Below the pieces are notes generated by a model that saw only the letters and a program-made list of their open reading frames with translations, did not search any database and was not told the DNA's origin. Positions 24,979-34,029 of a stretch of 64,000 nt of DNA are shown piece after piece (the stretch's first letter is position 1; every line of letters starts with the position of its first letter). The stretch spans positions 1 through 64,000 of the forward strand of contig VHBC01000004.1 of assembly GCA_016872115.1 (NCBI GenBank), written 5' to 3'. The position numbers were made by a program, and so were the translations under genes. Source of the stretch: Sphingomonadales bacterium (GTDB lineage: Bacteria > Bacteroidota > Bacteroidia > Flavobacteriales_D > Crocinitomicaceae).

Positions 24979-27772
24979 AAAGTAAAGTTTTGTCTTTTAG
25001 GGTGGCGGGCCGCCCTTCGGTCATCCATTTTGGAGCGGGTGCATCCATTAGATAGTGATCGAAAAATTGACGCATGCGTATCGATAAATCGTATTTGTTG
25101 GCCAATTTAGTGAGGTTGTGGTCGTCTTCGTTGTAGTTGAGCATCCAACAAGGCTTTCCAAGTCTGCGCAGCCCATTGTAGAGTTCAATTCCCTGATACC
25201 ACGGTACGGCGCCGTCTTTGTCGTTGGCCATAATCAGCAGCGGTGTTTGTACTTTGGGCAAATGGAACAAAGGTGAATTTTCGATGTATAACTCAGGTTT
25301 TCCCCAAATAGTCGCACCAATTCGGCTTTGTGTGCTCTCGTACTGAAATTGTCTGTTTAGGCCGCTGCCCCAGCGGATGCCGCCATAGGCCGAAAACATA
25401 TTACTCACAGGGGCGCCTGCCATGGCTGCGGCAAAGCGCGGGGTCATCGTAATGAGCATGGCACTTTGGTAACCACCCCAGCTTTGTCCTTGAAGCCCCA
25501 TTCGTTTTTCGTCAACCGGGAAGTTCTTGATGAGGTAGTCTGCAGCACTCATGATGCTGTTATAGGCACCTTGTGCTGGCTTGCCCGGTTTGTAGCGAAT
25601 ATCTGGAATAAAAACCAAGTAGCCGCCGCTCGCGTATTCCGTTGGATTGATGATACTCGCCGAGGGTTTTGGTGCTTGGTAGTTGTGTAGGTTATCCGAA
25701 TTGAGTTCGTAGTAATAGAATAACAACGGATATTTTTTGTTGGGATCGTAGTTTTCAGGTTTGTATAGCAAGCCTTCTAATTGTTGCCCATCGTAGGCCT
25801 TCCATTTTACCGTTTCTACTGTTACCCAATTATAGTTGCTTTGTTGCGGATTGGCCACGGAAAGACGCTGCGCGTTGTCGTAATTGTGGTCAGCGGGGAG
25901 CAACCAAAGGTCAGGGTAGGTACCGACGTTCATTTGTCTGAGCGTAAATGTATTTGCATTTTTAGCTTTATGTACCCCAGCTATTCTTTTTGGAATTTCG
26001 AAAATTAGATTCATTCCATTTGAACCATAGAGATAGAAGATTTCATTTTTATTTGCTTTGCGCAAACCGATAAAATAACCGTCTTGCAAGTCTATAAATG
26101 CGGAGTCGAGGTGGTTGCGTTCAAAGCGCAGTTCGATTTGTTCTAGGGTAGCGCGTTCATTTGTTAGACTTTTCAATGATTTAGTAGCAATGTCATAGCG
26201 CCAAATATCAAATTGAGACTGAAAACAAACTTCTTTAGCATTTTTTGTAAAGCCTAAAAAACCTACAGGCCCGGCCTCCATGGGTTGCCCATTGAGGTCC
26301 TCTTGCCAAACGATGTCTTTTCGACTGCAATTCATACAGGTATGCTGTTGCTTTTCGATGTCGAGCAGCATCCATTTTTGGCCCTCAGCAAGGTAATATG
26401 CGAAGTAGCGACCATCGGCAGAAAGTTCGCTTGCAGTTGACCACCCTTTGCCCAACAGTACAGTTTTGCCGCTCTGCAAATCAATGCGGTAATAATCGCT
26501 TTTGGAAGGTGCTTTCCATTGGGCTTCAATTAAGTACGGTTCCGGATTGCGTGCGATGAGAAAAGGTGCCTTCATTTGCTTGTCGATATTGACGCGCAAA
26601 GTATCGTTTTCAAGCGCCATCAAGCGTTCGGTCTGTAAGTGATAAACGTGTAAGGTGCCCCTTTTGAGGTCTTGGTCTTTTTTGAGGAGTTGTTGCGGTT
26701 GAATTTCTAAATCTAGGTAGTGCCAGATGTCTAAATTCACTTTTTCGCGTTCTAGTAAAGTGTCTTTTAGTACTTTTTCGCGTGGTACGGTTGCAAAATA
26801 GAGCAGCTGGCTGTCATCGCTAAAAGTTGGTTTGCGGCCAGATGCAAGTGCTTGGTTCCTGCCGTCTGAACTCAGGTCAAAATCTGTGGAGTCTCCGAAA
26901 TTGGAGGTTTTCAGAAGCGCTAAGTCAAAAAGCGTCAGTTGTAAATTTTTGATCTTTGCGGTATCGGAACTGTATAAAAAAACAAGTTGTTGGTTGTTTG
27001 GGCTCCAGGTAAGGTCAGATATCAAGGGTTGGGCTTCAAATTCCTTGAGTAATTTGAGATCAGCAGTTTGGTAGATGCGCACTTGCATTGAATCTAATTT
27101 CACCTTGCGCTGTTTGACAACTGCAATTTTAGAACCATCAGGGCTTAAGGCAAGTTGGGTAATGCTGTCCACGTATGGAAAATTATTTTGACCAGCGGTA
27201 TACACCACCAAACGGTTGCCTTCCGTTTTGAATGGATTGGTTTTTGGCGCAGGCGCAGGTTTTCTCCAAAAGCAGTATTTCTCCCATTTTTTGGGCTCAA
27301 CTTTTTCTATTTTGTTTGGTGTTGCTTCCTGCAAGAAAGCCAAAACAGGTGCTTCTTCTGCTTGTTGTACTTGTTTGAGTTTATCGAACTTGAAAAGGGT
27401 GTCTTGGTCCAAATGGTAAATGAATAAGGAATCTTTGGGCCATTTCTTTTTATCGACTTTGTCGAGTTCAAGCTTGCGCAAGCTGTCGTAGTCGGGGCTG
27501 AGTTTCCAAGCAACATAGCTCTCGTCATTGGCGAGCAATGCACCACTAGCACGTTCAATAGAGTCGTGTTTTTGAGTGGCTACATAGTAGAAATGCAAGA
27601 CAGGGTTTGCTCTTAATACGGTGAGTTCGTAGCTTATAATTTCGCCATTTCTCGAAATTTGTTCTTTTTCAAGTCGTTTCCAGGTGTCATACGCTTTGAA
27701 GTCGAGTGCTGGTTTTTGTGCAAGTAATGTCGTGCAATTAGCAAGTAAAAAAAGGAGGGTAAAATATTTCAT
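24971..27772 (-). CDS. Secreted S9-family prolyl oligopeptidase-like peptidase
   Basis: 933 aa with signal peptide (MKYFTLLFLLANCTTLLAQ). An N-terminal seven-bladed beta-propeller region (repeats such as QLALSPDGSKIAVVKQ, LTWSPNNQQLVFLYS, SDDSQLLYFATVP) precedes the C-terminal alpha/beta-hydrolase domain. Catalytic triad visible: Ser in GLQGQSWGGYQSAM, Asp in MANDKDGAVPWYQG, His in NEDDHNLTKLAN. The enzyme would act in the periplasm or outside, cleaving peptides with a free N-terminus (DPP/acylaminoacyl-peptidase-like). The ATG overlaps the EamA stop by 4 bases. Confidence 0.93.
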   Translation of the reverse strand: MKYFTLLFLLANCTTLLAQKPALDFKAYDTWKRLEKEQISRNGEIISYELTVLRANPVLHFYYVATQKHDSIERASGALLANDESYVAWKLSPDYDSLRKLELDKVDKKKWPKDSLFIYHLDQDTLFKFDKLKQVQQAEEAPVLAFLQEATPNKIEKVEPKKWEKYCFWRKPAPAPKTNPFKTEGNRLVVYTAGQNNFPYVDSITQLALSPDGSKIAVVKQRKVKLDSMQVRIYQTADLKLLKEFEAQPLISDLTWSPNNQQLVFLYSSDTAKIKNLQLTLFDLALLKTSNFGDSTDFDLSSDGRNQALASGRKPTFSDDSQLLYFATVPREKVLKDTLLEREKVNLDIWHYLDLEIQPQQLLKKDQDLKRGTLHVYHLQTERLMALENDTLRVNIDKQMKAPFLIARNPEPYLIEAQWKAPSKSDYYRIDLQSGKTVLLGKGWSTASELSADGRYFAYYLAEGQKWMLLDIEKQQHTCMNCSRKDIVWQEDLNGQPMEAGPVGFLGFTKNAKEVCFQSQFDIWRYDIATKSLKSLTNERATLEQIELRFERNHLDSAFIDLQDGYFIGLRKANKNEIFYLYGSNGMNLIFEIPKRIAGVHKAKNANTFTLRQMNVGTYPDLWLLPADHNYDNAQRLSVANPQQSNYNWVTVETVKWKAYDGQQLEGLLYKPENYDPNKKYPLLFYYYELNSDNLHNYQAPKPSASIINPTEYASGGYLVFIPDIRYKPGKPAQGAYNSIMSAADYLIKNFPVDEKRMGLQGQSWGGYQSAMLITMTPRFAAAMAGAPVSNMFSAYGGIRWGSGLNRQFQYESTQSRIGATIWGKPELYIENSPLFHLPKVQTPLLIMANDKDGAVPWYQGIELYNGLRRLGKPCWMLNYNEDDHNLTKLANKYDLSIRMRQFFDHYLMDAPAPKWMTEGRPATLKDKTLLYE

Positions 27773-28686
27773 CTTTTTGTTTTGTGAAAAGAAACCAAAT
27801 AAACACCGGTAAAAATAAAGAACATATATAAAAGCCGTTCGACTGTTATCGTATGGGTATAGTTATCGGCCCAGCCCAATGCTGCAAATAAGACGGTAAA
27901 AAGAATCACCATAATGGGTTGGGTGTAAATATAGGCCGCAGAAACGGTGGCGCTGACATATTTGAGCCCAAAGATGGTCAGTAAATAAGTCAGGAAAGTG
28001 ACGCCTACAATGACGTAAATAATTTTATACCAAACACTTGACGGAAAGACCGAAAAATCTACTTGAGCTAGTTGGTTCCAAGTAGGAGGGAAGAGCAATA
28101 AAAGTAAAAAGCCAATACTAAAAACGTAGGTGATTACTTGTAGCGGACTGTATTTTAGCAAAAGTGGTTTAGAGAGTACCAAATAAAATGCATAACTGAG
28201 CGCATTGATCAATAAAAATAAATCGCCCAATGAGGATGTACCGGCCGTGTGGCCTGAACTTAGTGTGAGCAGTATAGCACCGATTGCCCCTATCAATACC
28301 CCAATGCCATTGGTGGCATTCAATTTATCCTTGGAAAACAATACTGCCAAAATAAAAACCATCAACGGATTGAGTGCCATAATGATGCCTGCGTTGAGTG
28401 CAGACGATAAATTGAGTCCATGAAAAAAGAAAAGCTGATTAATGGCTACCCCAAAAAGGCCGGCTGCCGCAAAGCGCCAATAATCGGAGCGGTCAACGGG
28501 CTTCCGTTTTTGAAAGAGCAAAAGCAACCAAAACAAAGCTACAGCACCGCTGACGCGCAATAAAATAAAGGTGGTGGGGTCTAAATACTGCGGCATTACG
28601 CCTTTGGCCAAGACGTGGTTGGCACCGTAAAGCAGATTGACGACGAGCAGGGCGATATGCGCCTGGATTATTTGCGTTTTTGACAC
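27769..28686 (-). CDS. EamA-family (DMT) transporter
   Basis: 305 aa if started at the GTG at 28686; ten hydrophobic segments in two EamA repeats (ALLVVNLLYGANHVLAKG; YAFYLVLSKPLLLKYSPLQ). Inner-membrane metabolite exporter of unknown substrate. The GTG is preferred over an ATG at 28734 because a TACCTTTA box (28698-28691) ends 4 bases before it, the extra N-terminal residues are polar and unlike the family, and the longer form would run into recF. It heads the EamA-S9-VanZ operon and is divergent from recF. Confidence 0.85.
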   Translation of the reverse strand: MSKTQIIQAHIALLVVNLLYGANHVLAKGVMPQYLDPTTFILLRVSGAVALFWLLLLFQKRKPVDRSDYWRFAAAGLFGVAINQLFFFHGLNLSSALNAGIIMALNPLMVFILAVLFSKDKLNATNGIGVLIGAIGAILLTLSSGHTAGTSSLGDLFLLINALSYAFYLVLSKPLLLKYSPLQVITYVFSIGFLLLLLFPPTWNQLAQVDFSVFPSSVWYKIIYVIVGVTFLTYLLTIFGLKYVSATVSAAYIYTQPIMVILFTVLFAALGWADNYTHTITVERLLYMFFIFTGVYLVSFHKTKR

Positions 28687-28707
28687 AGCGTAAAGGTAGT
28701 TATTCTG

Positions 28708-28715
28708 TATCTTTG
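28708..28715 (+). promoter_or_regulatory. -7 box of recF
   Basis: TATCTTTG is an exact TAnnTTTG match, 4 bases before a GTG at 28720. Together with the minus-strand TACCTTTA at 28698-28691 it forms a compact divergent promoter pair. Confidence 0.55.
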
Positions 28716-28719
28716 TTTG

Positions 28720-29823
28720 GTGCATTTGGTCCACCTACATTTAGTCAATTACAAGAATTACCCCGACCTCGAGCTCGACTTCGTGCCGGGCATCAACGGC
28801 ATTGTAGGTGCAAATGGCGCTGGAAAAACAAATATCCTAGACGCGGTGTACCACCTCAGTATGTGCAAGAGCTACCTGAATGCCAATGACCGCCATAACT
28901 TACGCTTCGAGCAGTCCTTTTTTTCAATTGTTGGTCAATGGCAACTCGATCAAAAACAACACGATGTTCAAGTCGCTTACAAAGCAGGTGTCAAAAAGCA
29001 AGTCAAATGGAACAAAAAAGCCTATGATAAGCTCACTACACATATTGGCAAGCTTCCAGTTGTATTCATCTCACCCTACGACGGCGACCTTATCGCAGAA
29101 GGCTCTGAATTGCGCCGCAAATGGATGGACGGCATTTTATCGCAACTCGACAAAAGATACCTCGACGAAATACAGCGCTACGCCCGCTTGCTTGAGCAAC
29201 GCCATGCGCTGTTGCGCAACATGCACGAACACCGCTTGTTTGATCCTGACGCCATTGAAGTTTGGGATGCCCAACTGATTCCCTGCGGCCAATACATTTA
29301 TGCGCAGCGCAAGGCATTTTTGGCCGAATTCATCCCGGTATTCAAGCGTTTTTATACCGAAATTGGCCAAAATGCGGAAGAAGTTGACATCAGCTACCGC
29401 TCCCAACTTGCCGATGCAGATTTTGCTACACTTTTACAAGAATCATCTAAAAAAGATGCCTTCACGCAATACACCAACGTCGGCGTACACAAAGACGACC
29501 TCTTATTCAGCATCAAAGGGCATCCTGTCAAAAAATTTGGCTCGCAGGGTCAGCAAAAATCATTTATAATTGCGCTGCGCCTTTCTCAGTTCGATTGGCT
29601 CAAACAGCATACAGGTCAAAAACCCGTTTTGCTTTTGGACGATATTTTTGATAAACTAGACAACCAACGCGTGGAGCGCCTCATTGCACTAGTGAGCGCA
29701 GATTACTTTGGTCAGGTGCTTATTACAGATACCGACCCTAACCGGATGAAAGCCTTATTTGCGCAGCTACCCGGCCAGACTCAACTTTTGCAAATTACCA
29801 ACCAACAAGCCCTGCCACTATGA
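28720..29823 (+). CDS. recF: DNA replication and repair protein RecF
   Basis: 367 aa SMC-like ATPase that helps load RecA at gaps through RecFOR. The N-terminal LVNYKNYPDLEL is followed by Walker A GANGAGKTN, the signature region KKFGSQGQQKSFIIALRLSQ and Walker B PVLLLDDIFDKLDNQR. No ATG fits; GTG at 28720 gives nine residues before NYKNY, as in relatives, and lies 4 bases after a -7 box; TTG at 28717 or 28726 are alternatives. The neighbour downstream is DUF721 (overlap 4 bases), the usual Bacteroidota arrangement. Confidence 0.95.
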   Translation: MHLVHLHLVNYKNYPDLELDFVPGINGIVGANGAGKTNILDAVYHLSMCKSYLNANDRHNLRFEQSFFSIVGQWQLDQKQHDVQVAYKAGVKKQVKWNKKAYDKLTTHIGKLPVVFISPYDGDLIAEGSELRRKWMDGILSQLDKRYLDEIQRYARLLEQRHALLRNMHEHRLFDPDAIEVWDAQLIPCGQYIYAQRKAFLAEFIPVFKRFYTEIGQNAEEVDISYRSQLADADFATLLQESSKKDAFTQYTNVGVHKDDLLFSIKGHPVKKFGSQGQQKSFIIALRLSQFDWLKQHTGQKPVLLLDDIFDKLDNQRVERLIALVSADYFGQVLITDTDPNRMKALFAQLPGQTQLLQITNQQALPL

Positions 29824-30125
29824 GTACAGACAATAAAAGACAAAACGAAGAGCAGCCGCTAGGTGCGCTTGTCGGTAAAATTTTGAAAGCTTACGGCCTC
29901 CAAGACAAAATGAAGTCCTTTGATCTCATTGCCGCTTGGCCCGAACTAATGGGCCCTGCTGTTGCACAGCGAACCACAGACATCCGCATCGAAAACAACA
30001 TCCTTTATCTCAAAATTGACTCGAGTGTCATGCGCGACGAACTCTTTCATGGCAAACAAATCATCATTGAGCGCTGCAATCAGTTTGCCGGTGAAGCGCT
30101 CATCCGAGACATCTGGTTCAATTAA
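29820..30125 (+). CDS. DUF721 (DciA-like) protein
   Basis: 101 aa. Core motif EDQPLG-like start (EQPLGALVGKILKAYGL), AWPELMGPAVAQRTTDIRIENNILYLKIDSSVMRDEL, which is the DUF721/DciA fold. DciA acts in loading the replicative helicase in bacteria lacking DnaC/DnaI; the short Bacteroidota forms next to recF have not been assigned that role to my knowledge. Translationally coupled to recF through ATGA. Confidence 0.85.
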   Translation: MSTDNKRQNEEQPLGALVGKILKAYGLQDKMKSFDLIAAWPELMGPAVAQRTTDIRIENNILYLKIDSSVMRDELFHGKQIIIERCNQFAGEALIRDIWFN

Positions 30126-30130
30126 GTTTT

Positions 30131-30138
30131 TAACTTTG
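30131..30138 (+). promoter_or_regulatory. -7 box of pruA
   Basis: TAACTTTG, an exact TAnnTTTG match in the 34-base gap after DUF721, 21 bases before the ATG at 30160. Confidence 0.55.
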
Positions 30139-30159
30139 TCATATTAATTCATCATTCCT

Positions 30160-31788
30160 ATGTCAAACGCATTTTTTAAGGTCCCTGTTGCCATCAACGA
30201 ACCCGTCAAATCTTACGCACCTGGTTCGCCAGAGCGCGCTTCGCTTTTAACCAAATACCACCAATTCAAGGACCGCAGCCCTATCGATGTACCTATGTAT
30301 ATCGGTGCTCAAAAAGTAACGACTTCCAACAAGAAGCCCCTCACCATGCCCCACGATCACCAGCACGTATTGGGTCATTACAATCAAGGCGATGCCTCGC
30401 ATGTGGCGGCGGCAATTGACGCCGCTTTGGCCGCAAAATCCGCATGGTCTGCGCTCCCATGGCAAGACCGCGCAGCGGTTTTCTTGCGCGCTGCAGATTT
30501 GCTTGCCGGCCCCTTCCGTGACCGCATGAACGCTGCCACCATGTTAGCACAGTCCAAAAATGTGTTTCAGACCGAAATCGACGCTGCCTGCGAACTCATC
30601 GATTTTTTCCGTTTCAATGTCCAATACATGACCCAAATCTACAAGGAGCAGCCCGAGTCTTTACCTGGTATGTGGAATCGCTTGGAATACCGTCCGCTGG
30701 AGGGTTTTGTTTTTGCACTCACACCTTTTAATTTTACCTCTATTGCTGCCAATTTATCTGCTGCCCCCGCCATGATGGGCAATGTGGTGGTTTGGAAACC
30801 GGCCGAAACCCAAATTTACTCTGCACAAGTTATCATGGAGCTTTTTGAAGCTGCTGGCTTGCCGGCTGGAGTCATCAACATGGTAACCGTGAGCGGTCAG
30901 GTTGCAGGCGATGTCATTTTTTCACACAAAGAATTTGCTGGCATCCATTTTACAGGTTCCACAGATGTATTTCGTCAGCTTTGGAAAAACATCGCTCAAA
31001 ACATCGAAAATTACCGTTCATATCCGCGTATTGTCGGCGAAACCGGCGGCAAAGATTTCGTTATGGTTCACAACAGCGCAAACCCTGCAGAGGTAGCTAC
31101 TGCGCTTTCTCGTGGTGCTTTTGAATTCCAAGGCCAAAAGTGCTCGGCAGCCTCACGTGCCTATGTACCAGAAAGTCTTTGGCCTGCGGTTAAAGAGATT
31201 TTGATCGCACAAGTGAGTTCTTTCAAACAAGGCACCCCAGAAGACACCTCCAATTTTATCAATGCCGTGATCAGTGAGCGCGCTTTTGATAGAATTGCCG
31301 CTTACATCGATTACGTTAAAGCGCAGTCAGATGCCCAAATCATTACCGGCGGCACCTACGACAAATCCGTGGGGTATTACATTGCACCTACCACGGTGGT
31401 CACCACCAATCCAAAATTCCGCACCTTGGTTGAAGAAATTTTTGGCCCTGTGCTCACCATTTACGTTTATCCAGATGCACAATACGCAGAAACGCTAGGG
31501 CTCGTAGACCAAACTTCTGAGTACGCCCTAACAGGTTCAATTATTGCCACAGATCGCTACGCCATACAACTTGCCAATGAAAAGTTAATGAACGCAGCCG
31601 GTAATTTCTACATCAACGACAAACCTACGGGTGCAGTCGTTGGGCAGCAACCATTCGGAGGCGCACGCGGTTCGGGTACCAACGACAAAGCAGGTGCCGC
31701 CATGAACCTCATGCGTTGGGTTTCGGCTCGCACCATCAAAGAAACGTTTGTGCCACCAGCTGATTACCGTTATCCATTCTTAGGTTGA
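30160..31788 (+). CDS. pruA: L-glutamate gamma-semialdehyde dehydrogenase
   Basis: 542 aa aldehyde dehydrogenase of the 1-pyrroline-5-carboxylate type. It oxidises glutamate semialdehyde to glutamate with NAD in proline catabolism. Visible: FALTPFNFTSIAANL, VVWKPAETQIYSA, FTGSTDVFRQLW, the catalytic Glu in VGETGGKDFVMVH, catalytic Cys in EFQGQKCSAASRAYVP, and EEIFGPVLTIYVY. The length agrees with eukaryote-like P5CDH (about 540 aa) found in Bacteroidota. No proline dehydrogenase gene is visible in the window. Confidence 0.95.
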   Translation: MSNAFFKVPVAINEPVKSYAPGSPERASLLTKYHQFKDRSPIDVPMYIGAQKVTTSNKKPLTMPHDHQHVLGHYNQGDASHVAAAIDAALAAKSAWSALPWQDRAAVFLRAADLLAGPFRDRMNAATMLAQSKNVFQTEIDAACELIDFFRFNVQYMTQIYKEQPESLPGMWNRLEYRPLEGFVFALTPFNFTSIAANLSAAPAMMGNVVVWKPAETQIYSAQVIMELFEAAGLPAGVINMVTVSGQVAGDVIFSHKEFAGIHFTGSTDVFRQLWKNIAQNIENYRSYPRIVGETGGKDFVMVHNSANPAEVATALSRGAFEFQGQKCSAASRAYVPESLWPAVKEILIAQVSSFKQGTPEDTSNFINAVISERAFDRIAAYIDYVKAQSDAQIITGGTYDKSVGYYIAPTTVVTTNPKFRTLVEEIFGPVLTIYVYPDAQYAETLGLVDQTSEYALTGSIIATDRYAIQLANEKLMNAAGNFYINDKPTGAVVGQQPFGGARGSGTNDKAGAAMNLMRWVSARTIKETFVPPADYRYPFLG

Positions 31789-31799
31789 TTAAAGTTCAT

Positions 31800-32516
31800 A
31801 TGCGTTCGGGACTACTCATTTGCTTTTTGACCCTCACTTCTTTCATGGTTAAAGCGCAATGGTGTTGGTCTTTACAGGCCGAGGTTGGCGCCAACAAACA
31901 AGAAATTCAAAGTGCCTACCAGCTGGCTCAACAGCCTTTTGATCCACAAGCTTTTTGGCGGGCTACTGCAGGCGGCGAACTCCAAGTCGGATACACCGTT
32001 GCCAAAGTGCTGACGGCTTATAGCGGTTTGGGATATGCCCACCAAAACTTAGCGTATCAAAGCACAGAGTGGGCCACTAACGACGCCGGCACTTCGTTTT
32101 TGTTGCTTTGCAACAAAACGGCAAACGGTGAATTACTCACCTTGCCGCTTGGGCTCGATCTCAAAATACTGAGCGTACACTTTGGAGGTGGCATGCAATA
32201 CCGTTATCGGGTTCAGGGATCCATGCAAAAAGATTTTTATGCTTTTTATCCGGGCGCACCATCCACCAATTTACTCAGTACCGAAATTGGTCCCAATACC
32301 CAAGCTAAATTTGATATGGGCTATTTTGCTTATTTTCAATGGAACCCTATCAAAAGATTGGGTATCAGAGCGAGCGCCTATAGAGGTTTTCGTGACTTAA
32401 GTAACGGCGTTGAAGTAGGTGCCTACAACGAATGGCAGCAGCTTTTCAATCAAGAGTCTTTTAGCATCAAGAACTTACAATTCAATATTGGGCTAAACTT
32501 TCGTTTATCCGAATAA
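31800..32516 (+). CDS. Secreted protein, probable outer-membrane barrel
   Basis: 238 aa from the ATG at 31800, which opens a signal peptide (MRSGLLICFLTLTSFMVKAQ). An in-frame TTG at 31785 overlapping pruA is less likely. The mature protein has strand-like segments with Gly/aromatic patterns (WRATAGGELQVGYTVAKVLTAYSGLGYAHQ, FGGGMQYRYRVQGS, FNIGLNFRLSE at the C-terminus with a barrel-type end). No family recognised. It starts 11 bases after pruA, so it may share its transcript. Confidence 0.65.
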   Translation: MRSGLLICFLTLTSFMVKAQWCWSLQAEVGANKQEIQSAYQLAQQPFDPQAFWRATAGGELQVGYTVAKVLTAYSGLGYAHQNLAYQSTEWATNDAGTSFLLLCNKTANGELLTLPLGLDLKILSVHFGGGMQYRYRVQGSMQKDFYAFYPGAPSTNLLSTEIGPNTQAKFDMGYFAYFQWNPIKRLGIRASAYRGFRDLSNGVEVGAYNEWQQLFNQESFSIKNLQFNIGLNFRLSE

Positions 32517-32526
32517 TTTGTCTGTC

Positions 32527-32727
32527 ATGAAGTACTTTTTAATTGTGTGTTTATTTGGTTTGCTATCGTCATTAGCCAAGCCAAAACCTACCGATTCGAA
32601 ATTTGATCTGCAAGTTACTGTCAGGACCGCAATATCAATATCAAAATGGTGTATTAAAGACTGTTTTGAATTCGGTCTAAAATTTCCTCAATTTGATAGA
32701 GGAGCGGTCTTCCGTCGTTCTCGATGA
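32527..32727 (+). CDS. Short possible secreted peptide or gene remnant
   Basis: 66 codons starting 10 bases after the previous stop. The first 20 residues look like a signal peptide (MKYFLIVCLFGLLSSLAK) and the next few (KPKPTDSKFDLQV) like a mature N-terminus, but the rest runs antisense into the last 74 bases of coaE and has no recognisable features. It reads like the surviving 5' end of a longer exported protein whose remainder has been lost at the junction with coaE. Real expression is doubtful. Confidence 0.25.
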   Translation: MKYFLIVCLFGLLSSLAKPKPTDSKFDLQVTVRTAISISKWCIKDCFEFGLKFPQFDRGAVFRRSR

Positions 32728-33235
32728 CATACGGTGTGAGCACTTTTTTTTGGTCATCTGTCCATTGCTGTGCTATTCTATCGCGTATTTCTTTTGGTGT
32801 GAGGAAATCTCTTTTAACGACTCTTTGAATGCGCAATTCCTCGGGTGCAACCACCAAGATAGTCGCCGCGAACTGTTGATAGGTGCCGGTTTCAAATAAG
32901 ATGGCGGCCTCATTGAAAACCATACTTGTGGGCTGTTGGCTTGCCCATTGTTGAAATGCTTCCCGCACCAATGGATGCACAAACCCAGAAACTTGGTTTT
33001 TCAAATCGGGCTCTGCAAAGAGCCTTTGGGCCAAATAGGCTGTCTGAAATACACCGTTTTCATACACATTTTCACCAATGAGTGCCCTCATTTTTTCTTT
33101 GAGCCCTGCATGTGTTTGGTATAATTTTTTGGCCTCGCTATCCGAATAAAAAACAGGATAGCCCATGTGTTCGAGTACCTTGGCAATACTTGTTTTGCCC
33201 GCACCTATCCCCCCGGTGAGTCCAATATGAATCAT
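32654..33235 (-). CDS. coaE: Dephospho-CoA kinase
   Basis: 193 aa. Last step of CoA synthesis: phosphorylates dephospho-CoA at the ribose 3'-OH. P-loop GLTGGIGAGKTSIAKVLEHMG at the N-terminus, SDSEAKKLY, and HPLVREAFQQW plus the lid helix RVVKRDFLTPKEIRDRIAQQW. Length is normal. A TTTCTTTG box (33257-33250; 7 of 8 matches) lies 14 bases upstream, back to back with the methyltransferase promoter. Confidence 0.96.
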   Translation of the reverse strand: MIHIGLTGGIGAGKTSIAKVLEHMGYPVFYSDSEAKKLYQTHAGLKEKMRALIGENVYENGVFQTAYLAQRLFAEPDLKNQVSGFVHPLVREAFQQWASQQPTSMVFNEAAILFETGTYQQFAATILVVAPEELRIQRVVKRDFLTPKEIRDRIAQQWTDDQKKVLTPYVIENDGRPLLYQIEEILDRIQNSL

Positions 33236-33261
33236 GCCCCGAATTTAGGCAAAGAAAATTG

Positions 33262-33269
33262 TAAATTTG
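33262..33269 (+). promoter_or_regulatory. -7 box of the methyltransferase gene
   Basis: TAAATTTG is an exact TAnnTTTG match and ends 4 bases before the ATG at 33274, so the transcript would have almost no 5' leader. Confidence 0.55.
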
Positions 33270-33273
33270 CAGC

Positions 33274-34029
33274 ATGTCTCAAAAAGAATGGTTTGCAAGC
33301 TGGTTTGACTCACCTTATTATCATTTGTTGTATCAACACCGCGATGACAACGAAGCCAAACAGTTTATTGGCCACCTTATTGAGGTACTTCATTTGCCTC
33401 AAGGAGTAAAAGTGCTCGATTTAGCTTGTGGCAAAGGGCGCCATTCCATCACGCTTGCTCAAATGGGCTATAACGTAACAGGTGCTGACCTTGCGGCAAA
33501 CAGCATTGCAAGTGCCGAGCAAACCAGTGCAGCCTTACCGCTTGATGAGCTCCGTTTTTTGGTACACGATATGCGTCAGCCCATACCGGGCGCAACATTC
33601 AAAGCCGTTTTTAATTTATTTACCAGTTTTGGTTATTTTGATACCCTTCAAGAAAATCAAGCGGTATGCGCAGCAATTGCACAAATGCTTGAGCCAAACG
33701 GCTTATTAATCATAGATTTTTTGAATGCCAATAAAGTCATTTCCAACCTAGTCAAGGAAGATACGGTCCAAAGAAACGACGTTTCCTTTTCTATTGAAAG
33801 ATGGCACGACGACACGCATATTTACAAAAAAATAAAGATATCAGATCTAGACAACAACGCCGAGATTGGCACTTTTGTAGAACGCGTACAAGCGTTGCGT
33901 TTGGCTGATTTCCAAGCCCTTTTGGCAAATCATTTTGATGTAGTGTCTTCTTATGGTTCTTATGACTTAGCGCCATTTGATGCCGCCTCTAGCGACCGTC
34001 TCATTTTAATTGCAAAAAAGAAAGCATGA
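33274..34029 (+). CDS. Class I SAM-dependent methyltransferase
   Basis: 251 aa. The SAM-binding motif I is VLDLACGKGRHSITLAQMGYNVTGADLA (residues about 45-72), with motif II NLFTSFGYFDTLQEN and LIIDFLNANKV after it. The N-terminal WFASWFDSPYYHLLYQHRDD is a recurrent start of a Bacteroidota methyltransferase group (Methyltransf_25/31). The substrate is unknown. The ATG lies 38 bases from the divergent coaE ATG. Its stop overlaps the ZIP transporter ATG by 4 bases. Confidence 0.88.
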   Translation: MSQKEWFASWFDSPYYHLLYQHRDDNEAKQFIGHLIEVLHLPQGVKVLDLACGKGRHSITLAQMGYNVTGADLAANSIASAEQTSAALPLDELRFLVHDMRQPIPGATFKAVFNLFTSFGYFDTLQENQAVCAAIAQMLEPNGLLIIDFLNANKVISNLVKEDTVQRNDVSFSIERWHDDTHIYKKIKISDLDNNAEIGTFVERVQALRLADFQALLANHFDVVSSYGSYDLAPFDAASSDRLILIAKKKA

